This document shows positions 10,613 through 17,405 of a DNA stretch of 64,000 nt, one piece after another. A model generated the notes under the pieces. That model did not search any database. It saw only the letters and a list, made by a program, of their open reading frames with translations, and was not told the origin of the DNA. The stretch's first letter is position 1. Each line of letters starts with the position of its first letter. Both the position numbers and the translations under genes were made by a program. The stretch lies in the NCBI GenBank assembly GCA_051209155.1, contig JBPJGB010000001.1. One strand, 5' to 3'. The DNA is from Actomonas sp051209155. Lineage in GTDB: Bacteria; Verrucomicrobiota; Verrucomicrobiia; Opitutales; Opitutaceae.

Positions 10613-11527
10613 ATGATTGGATTGTTTCTACGCCGTATGTCGGCGTTTACCCTGGCCTCGCTGCCCTGCCTCTTGTGGGCGCAGAACACCGCCTACGAAC
10701 TCGGTCCCGATTCGCTGCCGCAAGTCGGCGCGCCCGCCGGCCGACTCATCGAGGCCACTTATGTGTGCCCGGAAACCAGTCCGTTTTACCCCGGCACCGA
10801 GCGCACCTACTGGGTGTATGTGCCGGCCCAATACGACGGCACCGCGCCCGCCGCGCTCATGGTCTTCAACGATGGCGGCGGCTACGCCCGGCCCGATGGC
10901 CACACCCGCGTGCCGACCGTGTTCGACAACCTCATCCACCGCGGCGAGATGCCGGTGACCGTGGCCGTGTTTCTCGATCCCGGCAAAGTCCCGCCAGCCC
11001 GGCCCAACGCGGTCGCGCGCCGCAATCGCTCCTACGAATACGACACGATGAGCGACACCTATGCGCGCTTCCTCCTCGAGGAGTTCCTCCCGATGGTCGA
11101 GGCGGAGCACGAGGTTCAACTGACGAACAATCCCTTGCTGCGGGGCGTGGCGGGCTTGAGCACCGGCGGCATCGCGGCCTTCACCGCGGCGTGGGAGCGG
11201 CCGGACTCGTTTTTGAAAGTCGTGACCTACATCGGCACCTTTGTGGACATCCGCCACGGTGACACCTACCCGGGCATCGTGCGCAAGACCGCCACCAACG
11301 GCCATCGCGGCCTGCGGGTCTATATGCAGGACGGCACCAACGACCTCGACAACAACCACGGCAACTGGCCGCTGGCCAACCGCGCCATGGCGGCCGCGCT
11401 GGCCTACGCCGGTTACGACCATCACCTCGAGATGGGTGACGGCAGCCACAACGCCCAACACGGCGCGAGCGTCTTCCCCGAAGCCATGCGCTGGCTGTGG
11501 CGGGATTGGCAGGAGGTGGGGCAATGA
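10613..11527 (+). CDS. Secreted alpha/beta-hydrolase, enterochelin-esterase-like
   Basis: Started at the ATG at 10613 the protein has 304 residues and a signal peptide ending near LWAQN; the ATG at 10637 is an alternative that keeps most of the signal. The fold matches the esterase D/enterochelin esterase family: YWVYVPAQYDGTAPAALMVF, the nucleophile elbow GLSTGGIAAF, and a C-terminal GDGSHNAQHG carrying the likely catalytic His. Such enzymes often act as feruloyl or acetyl esterases on plant polymers. The stop codon overlaps the ATG of the SMP-30-like gene (ATGA), with GGAGG 6-7 bases before that ATG, so the two are translationally coupled. Confidence 0.82.
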   Translation: MIGLFLRRMSAFTLASLPCLLWAQNTAYELGPDSLPQVGAPAGRLIEATYVCPETSPFYPGTERTYWVYVPAQYDGTAPAALMVFNDGGGYARPDGHTRVPTVFDNLIHRGEMPVTVAVFLDPGKVPPARPNAVARRNRSYEYDTMSDTYARFLLEEFLPMVEAEHEVQLTNNPLLRGVAGLSTGGIAAFTAAWERPDSFLKVVTYIGTFVDIRHGDTYPGIVRKTATNGHRGLRVYMQDGTNDLDNNHGNWPLANRAMAAALAYAGYDHHLEMGDGSHNAQHGASVFPEAMRWLWRDWQEVGQ

Positions 11528-12639
11528 GCGCGAACCTTGTGAGATTCCGCTCCAACGTAGGTTTTGAACCACAGAGGACACAGAGGACACCGAGGAAAAG
11601 ATCCAGCTGGGGGTGGGCGCGAGATACCCCGCTTTTTCTCTTCCGTGATCTCTGTGCTATCTGTGGTAAATATCTCCTGGTCCTGGCGGTGTTTGGAACC
11701 GGGGTGCTGGCGCAGGACCTGCCCTTGCGGCAGATCCTCGACGGCACGGAGCAGTGGGAGCTCATCTCCTCGGGCCACCAGTTCACCGAAGGTCCGGCGG
11801 CCGACCGCGACGGCAACGTCTACTTTGTCGACTACCCGACCAGCCAGATCTTCCACATCGATCACGCGACCAAGGCCGTGACGCGCTTTGCCGACAACGC
11901 GCACAAGACCGGCGGACTCATGGTCGGCCCCGACGGCCTGCTCTACGCCGCCCAGGCCGAGGCCAAACGCATCGTCGCCTACGACCCGGCGGATGCGTCC
12001 TTCACCGTGGTGGCCGAGGGCATGGACGTGAACGATCTCGTCGTCGCCGGTGATGGCTCGATCTGGTTCACCGATCCGCCCGCCGGTCGCATCTGGTATG
12101 TGAGCCCGGACCGCGCGGTCATCAAACCGGTGGCGGAAAACCTGCGGCCCAACGGCATCATCCTGGCGCATCGCGAAGGCACCGTCGTCACCACCGATGC
12201 CGGGCGCGCGGCCCTGTGGGCCTTCCGGGCCGAACTCGACGGTTCCCTCACCGCGGGCGCGCCGGTGTATGGTCCGCTGGAACTCGCCTTCGGTCACCTG
12301 CGGCCCGACTCCGACGGGCTCACCGTCGACACGTGGGACCGGGTCTTTGTGGCGACGCGCGCGGGTATTCAGGTCTTTGATACAGAGGATCGCTTCAGTG
12401 GGGTGATCCCCATGCCGGAGCGCGGCAAGCGGCCGGCCAACCTGACCTTCGGCGGCCCCGACTTCTCGTGGCTCTATGTCGCCCAACAGGACAAGGTTTA
12501 TCGCATCAAGACGCAGACGACGGGCGTGCCGTATGGGCTGCGCGACTACGCCGCGATGGACCGCGAGCGCGCCGAGCGCATCCGCCAGTGGCGCGAGGCC
12601 CGCGAACGCGAACGCCGCGCGGCCGCGGCGGCCAATTGA
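11524..12639 (+). CDS. SMP-30/gluconolactonase-like protein with a repeat-derived N-terminal extension
   Basis: From the ATG at 11524 the protein has 371 residues. The six-bladed propeller starts near residue 60: HQFTEGPAADRDGNVYFVDY carries the Glu metal ligand, RPNGIIL and DSDGLTVDTWDRVFVAT the later ligands. Family members hydrolyse sugar lactones or related esters. A hydrophobic segment, LLVLAVFGTGVLAQ, looks like the original signal peptide but lies about 50 codons after the start. The intervening codons (FEPQRTQRTPRKRS... to DLCAICGK) are the in-frame translation of a dispersed inverted repeat. Either this extension is made or translation begins at an internal GTG or CTG near 11690. The strong Shine-Dalgarno and ATGA coupling favour 11524. 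Confidence 0.8.
   Translation: MSANLVRFRSNVGFEPQRTQRTPRKRSSWGWARDTPLFLFRDLCAICGKYLLVLAVFGTGVLAQDLPLRQILDGTEQWELISSGHQFTEGPAADRDGNVYFVDYPTSQIFHIDHATKAVTRFADNAHKTGGLMVGPDGLLYAAQAEAKRIVAYDPADASFTVVAEGMDVNDLVVAGDGSIWFTDPPAGRIWYVSPDRAVIKPVAENLRPNGIILAHREGTVVTTDAGRAALWAFRAELDGSLTAGAPVYGPLELAFGHLRPDSDGLTVDTWDRVFVATRAGIQVFDTEDRFSGVIPMPERGKRPANLTFGGPDFSWLYVAQQDKVYRIKTQTTGVPYGLRDYAAMDRERAERIRQWREARERERRAAAAAN
11566..11669. repeat. ACAGAGG-type inverted repeat inside the 5' end of the SMP-30-like gene
   Basis: The left arm at 11568-11600 starts ACCACAGAGGACACAGAGGA and ends AGGAAAAG. The right arm at 11632-11667 is its imperfect reverse complement, ending CTATCTGTGGT. Related sequences occur in intergenic gaps at 20.8 and 43.4 kb. 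This copy is read through in frame by the SMP-30-like gene. Confidence 0.8.
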
Positions 12640-12646
12640 CCACGGA

Positions 12647-13018
12647 TCAACGCTGCCCGAACCCGTCGCCGTCGCGCAGGAACTCGATCCGGTTGCCAAA
12701 AGGATCGGCGGTGTAAAAACGCCGTCGATCGGGCAGGGCCTTGTCCCAGCTCACCGGATACCCCGCGGCGATCAAGCGGGTTGCGAGGGCATCCAAGTCG
12801 CCCCTGCAGAAGGCGGGGTGGGCTTTGCGTTGCGGTCTAAAATCCGCCTCAACCCCCAGATGGACAATGACGGAACCGGAGCGAAACCAACAGCCACCGC
12901 GACTCGCCAAAGGCGCGGGTTTGGACTCTTCGCTCATGCCGAGCAGACCGCCAAAAAACCCCCGGGCGGCCTCCTCTGCGCCGACAGGCATCGCCAACTG
13001 GATGTGATCAAGTCGCAT
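12647..13018 (-). CDS. VOC-family (glyoxalase-like) protein
   Basis: The 123-residue protein has the single-domain vicinal-oxygen-chelate fold of glyoxalase/bleomycin-resistance proteins. It opens with MRLDHIQLAMPVGAEEAARG, where the His is a likely metal ligand. VIVHLGVEADFRP supplies a second His, and the family-typical end FYTADPFGNRIEFLRD holds the Glu ligand. Substrate cannot be predicted. It converges on the SMP-30-like gene with only 7 bases between the stops and belongs to no obvious operon. Upstream begins an accessory patch with repeats and a transposase remnant. Confidence 0.88.
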   Translation of the reverse strand: MRLDHIQLAMPVGAEEAARGFFGGLLGMSEESKPAPLASRGGCWFRSGSVIVHLGVEADFRPQRKAHPAFCRGDLDALATRLIAAGYPVSWDKALPDRRRFYTADPFGNRIEFLRDGDGFGQR

Positions 13019-13150
13019 GGTGCCAGCATTGGGATTGCTGGTGCGGCTTCAAGCGACGTGAACCCAAGACACGGATCGTCCCGCCGAGAAGCCGAGATTG
13101 CAGGATTACACCAACGAACCGCCCTCGGTTCTCGCGTTCGATCCCAATCC

Positions 13151-13213
13151 CCTTGGCCTGACCCTTTTTGCGGCTCCCTGGCACAAACCCCAAGGCCTGA
13201 CCCCTTTTACGGC
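13151..13213. repeat. Two direct copies of a GGCCTGACCC(C)TTTT motif
   Basis: CCTTGGCCTGACCCTTTTTG at 13151-13170 is followed 20 bases later by CCAAGGCCTGACCCCTTTT and ACGGC at 13190-13213. The second copy directly abuts the truncated 5' end of the IS91-type transposase. Such short repeats often accompany transposase remnants; their role here is unknown. The stretch 13019-13150 shows nothing else recognisable. Confidence 0.6.
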
Positions 13214-13215
13214 CC

Positions 13216-13833
13216 ATCGTGCCCGGCGGCGGCCTGCGGGTCGGCGACCGGACCAAGTGGCGCAAGACCCGCAAACCCGACTGGCTGCTGCCCGCCCAGC
13301 CGGTCGCGGCGGCTTTCCGGCGAGGCATGGAGGCGGCGCTGCGCGCCGCCTTGCCCGCCTGGCACGCCACCTTGCCGACCTCGTGCTGGCGTCAGCCCTG
13401 GGTCGTCGACATCCAGCCCGTCGGCACCGGCGAGGCCGCGATCAAATACCTCGCCCGCTACGTGCAGAAGAGCGCCATCAGTGACGAGCGGATCGTCGAG
13501 TTGGCCGACGGTCACGTGCGCTTCGGTTATGTCGATTCGGCCTCCGGTGAACGCCGCGAGTGCCGGCTTGAGGCCGATGAGTTCATGCGACGCTACCTCC
13601 AGCACGTCCTGCCCGCGGGTGTCCACCGCGTGCGGTATTTTGGTTGGGAACACCCCGCCGCGTGGCGCCGGCGCCGACAGGTCGAGTGCCTGCTGGAGGT
13701 CGTCATCACCGTGCGCGCACCCGAGCCGGTCGTGCGCTGGCACCTGGTCTGCCCGCACTGCCGGTGCGAAACGCTGCGCTGCGTCGGCCCGCTGCCCCGC
13801 GAACGTTCCCCGCCGCTCCTGCGATGCGCCTGA
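13216..13833 (+). pseudogene. IS91-type transposase, 5'-truncated remnant
   Basis: The open frame from about 13216 encodes roughly 205 residues matching only the C-terminal part of IS91-family HUH transposases. It begins IVPGGGLRVGDRTKW, which in intact enzymes follows the catalytic HUH region, and continues QPVGTGEAAIKYLARYVQKS, HVRFGYVDS and FMRRYLQHVLPAGVHRVRYF. Intact proteins are about 350-400 residues, so the zinc finger and most or all of the HUH motif are missing and it cannot be active. A GTG at 13219 could start translation but is probably just a codon inside the lost gene. The non-coding stretch 13834-14095 downstream has no recognisable gene and may be the element's own 3' end, because it stops at an attC-like site. 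Confidence 0.82.
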
Positions 13834-14095
13834 TGAAACGCCAGTCCAGCAGCCGAAAGACCCGCGCCGAGCGCGCGGATCCGGCGGAGCCTGCGCGCCC
13901 GCGTATCGCTTATCCAGATACGCCCGCAAATGACTCCCCCGGGCGCCCCTGCCGCCGGACGCGAGCGCCGGAAAATGTTGGCAAAAGCCAACCCTCGTCG
14001 CCGCACGCAACCATCCGGGCGTTGTCACCCGCTCCCACCCCAAAACACAAAACGCATAAAGCGTAGGCACCCGCGCCCAACGGTGCCTCGGGCTT

Positions 14096-14150
14096 GTTCA
14101 ACCAGCGTCAGGATGGTGGCTGCGCACCATCCAAACGCTCAGGGTTAGGC
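14096..14150 (-). other. attC-like integron recombination site 1
   Basis: The 55-bp imperfect palindrome is bounded by GTTCAAC (14096-14102) and GTTAGGC (14144-14150), which fit the R'' (RYYYAAC) and R' (GTTRRRY) consensus. Inside lie partly complementary arms CAGCGTC and AACGCTC and a central hairpin GGATGGTG/CACCATCC. It starts 3 bases after the stop of the minus-strand TPR gene, exactly where a gene cassette carries its attC. Confidence 0.75.
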
Positions 14151-14153
14151 TTT

Positions 14154-14582
14154 TCATAGTTTGATCTGCTGTTTCAGGAAATCGAAATACTTCGGGTCCT
14201 CGGATCGAAACAGATCCTTTCCCGCGCCCATGTAAGCTCGAGTCAGCTCATCTGCTGCTCGATGCATTTCGCCCAACTCAAACTGACACTGTCCAAGTCG
14301 GAGGTGGATGAACGGATTTCCCAATCCACCAGGACAGGTAACCGCATCGGCAAATGCGGTTCTGGCTTTCTCGAACCTCAGGATGCCAAAATATAGATCG
14401 CCGATAGCTGCTAATATCCAAGTCGCGGCTTCCCAGTCTTCAACGGGGTCGGGTAAGATAGAAAGTGCTTCCCTGTAGTTTTGGAAGGCCTCGCGCGGTT
14501 CTCCCTTTGCCGCTAGTGCATCTCCGGCTGCGCAAAGAGATTTAATGCGGGTATCAATGTCGGCAGGAAGTGTTTCCCTCAT
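14154..14582 (-). CDS. TPR-like cassette protein
   Basis: The 142-residue protein consists of helical tetratricopeptide-like repeats: IKSLCAAGDALAAKGEPREA, WILAAIGDLYFGILRFEKA and FIHLRLGQCQFELGEMHRAA, ending DPKYFDFLKQQIKL. There is no signal peptide, so it is cytoplasmic and presumably binds other proteins. Related short TPR proteins occur in many bacteria without known function. The codon use is more AT-rich than the surroundings. The gene is flanked by attC-like sites on both sides (14096-14150 and 14589-14658), so it is best read as an integron gene cassette. No promoter of its own is evident. Confidence 0.8.
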   Translation of the reverse strand: MRETLPADIDTRIKSLCAAGDALAAKGEPREAFQNYREALSILPDPVEDWEAATWILAAIGDLYFGILRFEKARTAFADAVTCPGGLGNPFIHLRLGQCQFELGEMHRAADELTRAYMGAGKDLFRSEDPKYFDFLKQQIKL

Positions 14583-14588
14583 GGATCA

Positions 14589-14658
14589 GCCTAACGCCTG
14601 AGGTCAGAAAAGAGGGACAGCGCAGCTGGCCCGAATTGTCTGCACCGATTTGTTAGGC
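14589..14658 (-). other. attC-like integron recombination site 2
   Basis: Seventy bases are bounded by GCCTAAC (14589-14595) and GTTAGGC (14652-14658), exact R'' and R' boxes. Internal boxes GGTCAGA and TCTGCACC are complementary except for one unpaired base, the extrahelical base typical of attC. The arms continue as imperfect complements to a GCAGCTGG centre. The stop codon of the next gene lies within the terminal box. Confidence 0.8.
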
Positions 14659-14943
14659 TCTCTGTTCAGTTTCATCGCGCTGGATACGGCGAAGGCCGAG
14701 ACTGGTGATAATGAGTGCGGAGCCTCCTGCGGCGAGCGCCAACCCACCAATCGCCCAAAAGAGGAAGGGGCTCTCCTGTTTGGTGATGGCACCTTTAGAT
14801 TCCGCGCCGAACGACCGAACTCGATACGGCAATCTTCCTTCGACTACCCACGAGCCGGTAATCGTCAGAACCAGGAGTGCGCACACAACGCCGATACCCC
14901 ACATGTAGCGCGTAGTAGAGGTGCTCTTGTAGCGAATGCTCAT
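14653..14943 (-). CDS. Small two-helix membrane protein, cassette-encoded
   Basis: The 96-residue protein has two predicted membrane helices: WGIGVVCALLVLTITGSWVV at about residues 15-34 and FLFWAIGGLALAAGGSALII at about 60-79. A 25-residue loop separates them and a charged tail RRIQRDETEQRA ends the protein. No family is recognised. Its TAA stop is part of the GCCTAAC box of attC-like site 2, a hallmark of integron cassette genes. The start lies 9 bases beyond the degenerate site at 14952-14969. Base composition is AT-richer than the chromosome-like neighbours. Function unknown. Confidence 0.7.
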   Translation of the reverse strand: MSIRYKSTSTTRYMWGIGVVCALLVLTITGSWVVEGRLPYRVRSFGAESKGAITKQESPFLFWAIGGLALAAGGSALIITSLGLRRIQRDETEQRA

Positions 14944-14951
14944 GTCGAACT

Positions 14952-14969
14952 GCCTAACGTTGTTTAGGC
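14952..14969 (-). other. Degenerate attC-like site (end boxes only)
   Basis: GCCTAACGTTGTTTAGGC contains the two terminal boxes with the inner arms missing. It sits at the junction of two cassette-like genes, and the upstream gene's TAA stop is embedded in it, as at site 2. It could be an attC collapsed by deletion. Confidence 0.5.
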
Positions 14970-15197
14970 ACTCTTCAGTTTACAGTGATTTTCCCTAAGA
15001 AAATGAGCACAGCTAACTTCTGAATATTCAGGGGTAAATTTCTGAGCTTCGTGCAACCTGGCATGTCGGCGAACTGATGAAAATACGGTGGGATCCTTCT
15101 TTTCATAAGCTTGGTCACTAAATGCATCAAAATAAGTAGGAAGTGAAAGATCGGGGGCGATTTTCGCGTTCCAGTGGTATGCCTCGGAAAAAAGCAC
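14964..15197 (-). CDS. Hypothetical AT-rich cassette protein, probably 5'-truncated
   Basis: The frame gives 77 residues (MLFSEAYHWNAKIAPDLSLP ... NHCKLKSA) and ends with a TAA inside the degenerate attC-like site. The composition is clearly AT-richer than the flanks. No family is recognised. The only ATG lies inside the 5' end of the opposite-strand gene at 15179, so the original start may have been lost when the array was joined to the chromosome here. It may be a non-functional remnant. A longer frame in another register (14975-15355) was judged a shadow because it runs through the conserved opposite gene. Confidence 0.45.
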   Translation of the reverse strand: MLFSEAYHWNAKIAPDLSLPTYFDAFSDQAYEKKDPTVFSSVRRHARLHEAQKFTPEYSEVSCAHFLRENHCKLKSA

Positions 15198-15397
15198 GAT
15201 TTCGGATTTCGATAAAGGATTTTGAGCGAGGCGAAACGATACGGCTGGAGCTGGTTCCCTGTGAAAGGATGTGGGAGGAGCGTCGGTTCTTTGTGCGGGT
15301 CAATGGTCGGCTCTCCACGAAGGTTGAAACGGTCACGCTGACCCAAATCTTTCACCGACTTCGCCGCTGGTTGGTGAAAAGAGCCGAGGCGGATTGA
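15179..15397 (+). CDS. Small conserved basic protein, unknown function
   Basis: The ATG at 15179 gives 72 residues: MPRKKARFRISIKDFERGET, then VPCERMWEERRFFVRVNGR and a C-terminal helix TLTQIFHRLRRWLVKRAEAD. It is preferred over the in-frame ATG at 15143 because the protein becomes compact and resembles short basic proteins I recall from other Opitutaceae genomes. It has no signal peptide or membrane helix. The many Arg and Lys residues would suit nucleic acid or ribosome contact, but that is speculation. It marks the edge of the chromosome-like sequence next to the cassette patch and converges on the sialate O-acetylesterase gene. Confidence 0.6.
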   Translation: MPRKKARFRISIKDFERGETIRLELVPCERMWEERRFFVRVNGRLSTKVETVTLTQIFHRLRRWLVKRAEAD

Positions 15398-15418
15398 GGC
15401 GCAGGGCCAGCAGGACGC

Positions 15419-15446
15419 GACGCGGTCCGGGCGGCCGCGTCCACCT
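15419..15446. repeat. Hairpin repeat downstream of the sialate esterase gene (copy 2)
   Basis: GACGCGG and CCGCGTC arms flank TCCGGGCGG, followed by CACCT. Twenty of the 23 hairpin bases match the copy at 5349-5371. It lies in the 57-bp gap between convergent genes and could terminate both. Confidence 0.6.
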
Positions 15447-15454
15447 TGAATGGC

Positions 15455-16966
15455 CTACTTTTCCGTGGAGAAGGGATACGCGGGCCAGCCGGCGGTGTTG
15501 GCGAGGTTGGGGACGGCGGTCTCGTGCCAGCCGAAGCGGACTGCAACGGGGGAGGGGATGTCGGGGCAGGTGAGGATGACGGTGTTGCCGGCAATCGTGG
15601 CGTCGGCGGGCAGGAACTGGCCGTCGTCGCCGGCGAGTTCGAAGTGGGCGGGCGCTTGGCCGTTGGTGGTGGTGAGGCCATGGGGGGCGCCGGTGAAGTG
15701 CACGATGGCGCCGCGGGCGGTGAAGGTGGCGTGGTCGAAGAGAGGGCCGGTGGCGGGCACCTGGGTGCGGCCGTAGGTGCGGTTGAGAGCGAGGGCGGCG
15801 AGGCGTTGGCCGATGGTGCGTTTGCCGCCGGGGTGAAGTTCGCGGGCGTCTTCCACCGTATCGGCAATGGGCACGAGGCCGGTATGGGGCACGGTCTCCG
15901 CGGCGAGTTGCTGACCGCGCCAGAAGGCGGGCAGGGCGGTGGGGGCGATGTCGAGTCCGCGACGGAAGGTGCTGTAGTTGAAGGGCGCGATTTGCACGGC
16001 GTAGAAGGGTAACTCGGGTGCCGACCAGAGCGCGCGCCAGTGCGCCACGAGGGCGGCGAATTTGGCCGCGTAGTGCGGACCGTCCCGGTAGCGCAGGTGG
16101 TTGGATTCGCCCTGATACCAGAGCACGCCACGCAGGACGTAGGGCGCGAGGGGAGCGAGCATGACGTCGTGGTTGCGGCCCACGAAGTCGGCGCGGCGCT
16201 CGAAACCGCGCGCGGCGTGGTCGCCGAGAGCCGATTCGAGCGGAGCGTAGGCGGCGTCGGAGATCCACTCCTCCAGACAACTGCCGCCCCAGGCGGAGAG
16301 GATGAGGCCGACGGGGACGTTGAGCTCCGCCTGCAGCTTTTGGCCGAAGAAGAAGCCGGCGGCGGAAAATTTTTCCAGGGCGTCGCCGTGGGCCTGGGCC
16401 CAGCCGTCGCCGGTGACGCGCAAGGCACCGGCTTCGCGGCTGGTTTGGTCGACCTTGAGCAGGCGGATGGTGGGGTAGTCCATCGTGGGCAAGTCGCGGG
16501 CGAGGGCGTCGTCGTGGGCGGTCTCGGCCTGGGCGCCGGCGGCGGGCACGCCGAGGGCCATCTCCATGTTGGACTGGCCGGAGCAGAGCCAGACTTCGCC
16601 GACGAGGACGTCGGCGAAGTTTCGAATGTCGATGGGGGAATTGGGAGTGGTGGGGTCGGCCGGGTGCGCTTCGACGGTGAGGGTTTGGGGGGTGGTGTTG
16701 GCGTCGAGGGAGGCGAGGGTGAGGCGCCAGGCGCCGGTGGGATTGGCGGTGGCGTGCACGACCTGAGCGTCGAAGCGCACGACGATGAGTTGGCCGGGAT
16801 CGGCCGTGCCCCAGATTGGCACGGCTCGGTGTCGTTGCAGGACCATGTGGTCGCTGAAAACCGGCGGTAGCGCGAGCTCGGCGCGGCCGATCGACGCAAG
16901 CAGGACCGACGCGAAGGTCAGGGCCAATGCGAGGCGTGCGTGCAGTCGGGAGCGGCAAAACGGCAT
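15455..16966 (-). CDS. Sialate O-acetylesterase-family protein, secreted
   Basis: The 503-residue protein begins with a signal peptide (MPFCRSRLHARLALALTFASV onward). It has the full family layout: an N-terminal beta domain with LPPVFSDHMVLQRHRAVPIW, then an SGNH-hydrolase domain with the nucleophile block VWLCSGQSNMEMAL near residue 115. GVLWYQGESNH follows in the middle and FSTEK ends the protein. Family members remove O-acetyl groups from sialic acids or from polysaccharides such as xylan. With the CE15 esterase, GH3 enzyme and other esterases in the window, deacetylation of plant or algal glycans is the likelier role. It acts outside the cytoplasm. Confidence 0.88.
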   Translation of the reverse strand: MPFCRSRLHARLALALTFASVLLASIGRAELALPPVFSDHMVLQRHRAVPIWGTADPGQLIVVRFDAQVVHATANPTGAWRLTLASLDANTTPQTLTVEAHPADPTTPNSPIDIRNFADVLVGEVWLCSGQSNMEMALGVPAAGAQAETAHDDALARDLPTMDYPTIRLLKVDQTSREAGALRVTGDGWAQAHGDALEKFSAAGFFFGQKLQAELNVPVGLILSAWGGSCLEEWISDAAYAPLESALGDHAARGFERRADFVGRNHDVMLAPLAPYVLRGVLWYQGESNHLRYRDGPHYAAKFAALVAHWRALWSAPELPFYAVQIAPFNYSTFRRGLDIAPTALPAFWRGQQLAAETVPHTGLVPIADTVEDARELHPGGKRTIGQRLAALALNRTYGRTQVPATGPLFDHATFTARGAIVHFTGAPHGLTTTNGQAPAHFELAGDDGQFLPADATIAGNTVILTCPDIPSPVAVRFGWHETAVPNLANTAGWPAYPFSTEK

Positions 16967-17051
16967 GGCTTTTGACTACGGCGCATTTCGCGAAAGCTCA
17001 AATGGGGAAGTTGCCGCGGAATACGCGGAAGCGGGTTGGCCGGAACTGGAT

Positions 17052-17260
17052 TGTTTTCCTACAGAAGGAAACGAAGAGAACGAAGACCGAGGGGCAGGGC
17101 TTTTTTTACCACGGATGGACACGGATGGCTTCGTCCCGCAGGCGCGGGACTACACACTGAAACCAAACATGGTGTTGTTATTACAGGAGGTAAGGGGGGG
17201 AAACGGAGCCGAGGGGCAGGCGTTGTATTTACCGAAGGTAGCGAAGAGCACGAAGACCAT
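17052..17260. repeat. Composite dispersed repeat between the sialate esterase and the 17.4-kb gene
   Basis: The 439-bp gap 16967-17405 has no supported gene. It holds an ACAGAAGGAAACGAAGAGAA element (17060 on), an ACCACGGATGGACACGGATG element with a CCCGCAGGCGCGGG hairpin, then TTACAGGAGG with GAAACGGAGCCGAGGGGCAG and a diverged ACCGAAGGTAGCGAAGAGCA. These are the units found between the genes at 43-52 kb. Confidence 0.7.
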
Positions 17261-17405
17261 GCAGTCGGTTTCGGTGCGTCAGCTATCCGTGCTCAGCTGG
17301 GTAATTGCCTCGGCGTGTAGTCTCTCGGGTGTCGCTTCGCTCGAAAGTGGTCAAAATAAGGGCGGCGGATTGGCTCGATGACCGGTGGCGGATCGCTGGT
17401 CGGCG

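Noticed and set aside
14975..15355. Minus-strand 126-residue frame
   Set aside because: It covers the opposite-strand small conserved gene and is out of frame with the cassette gene whose stop lies in an attC-like box.
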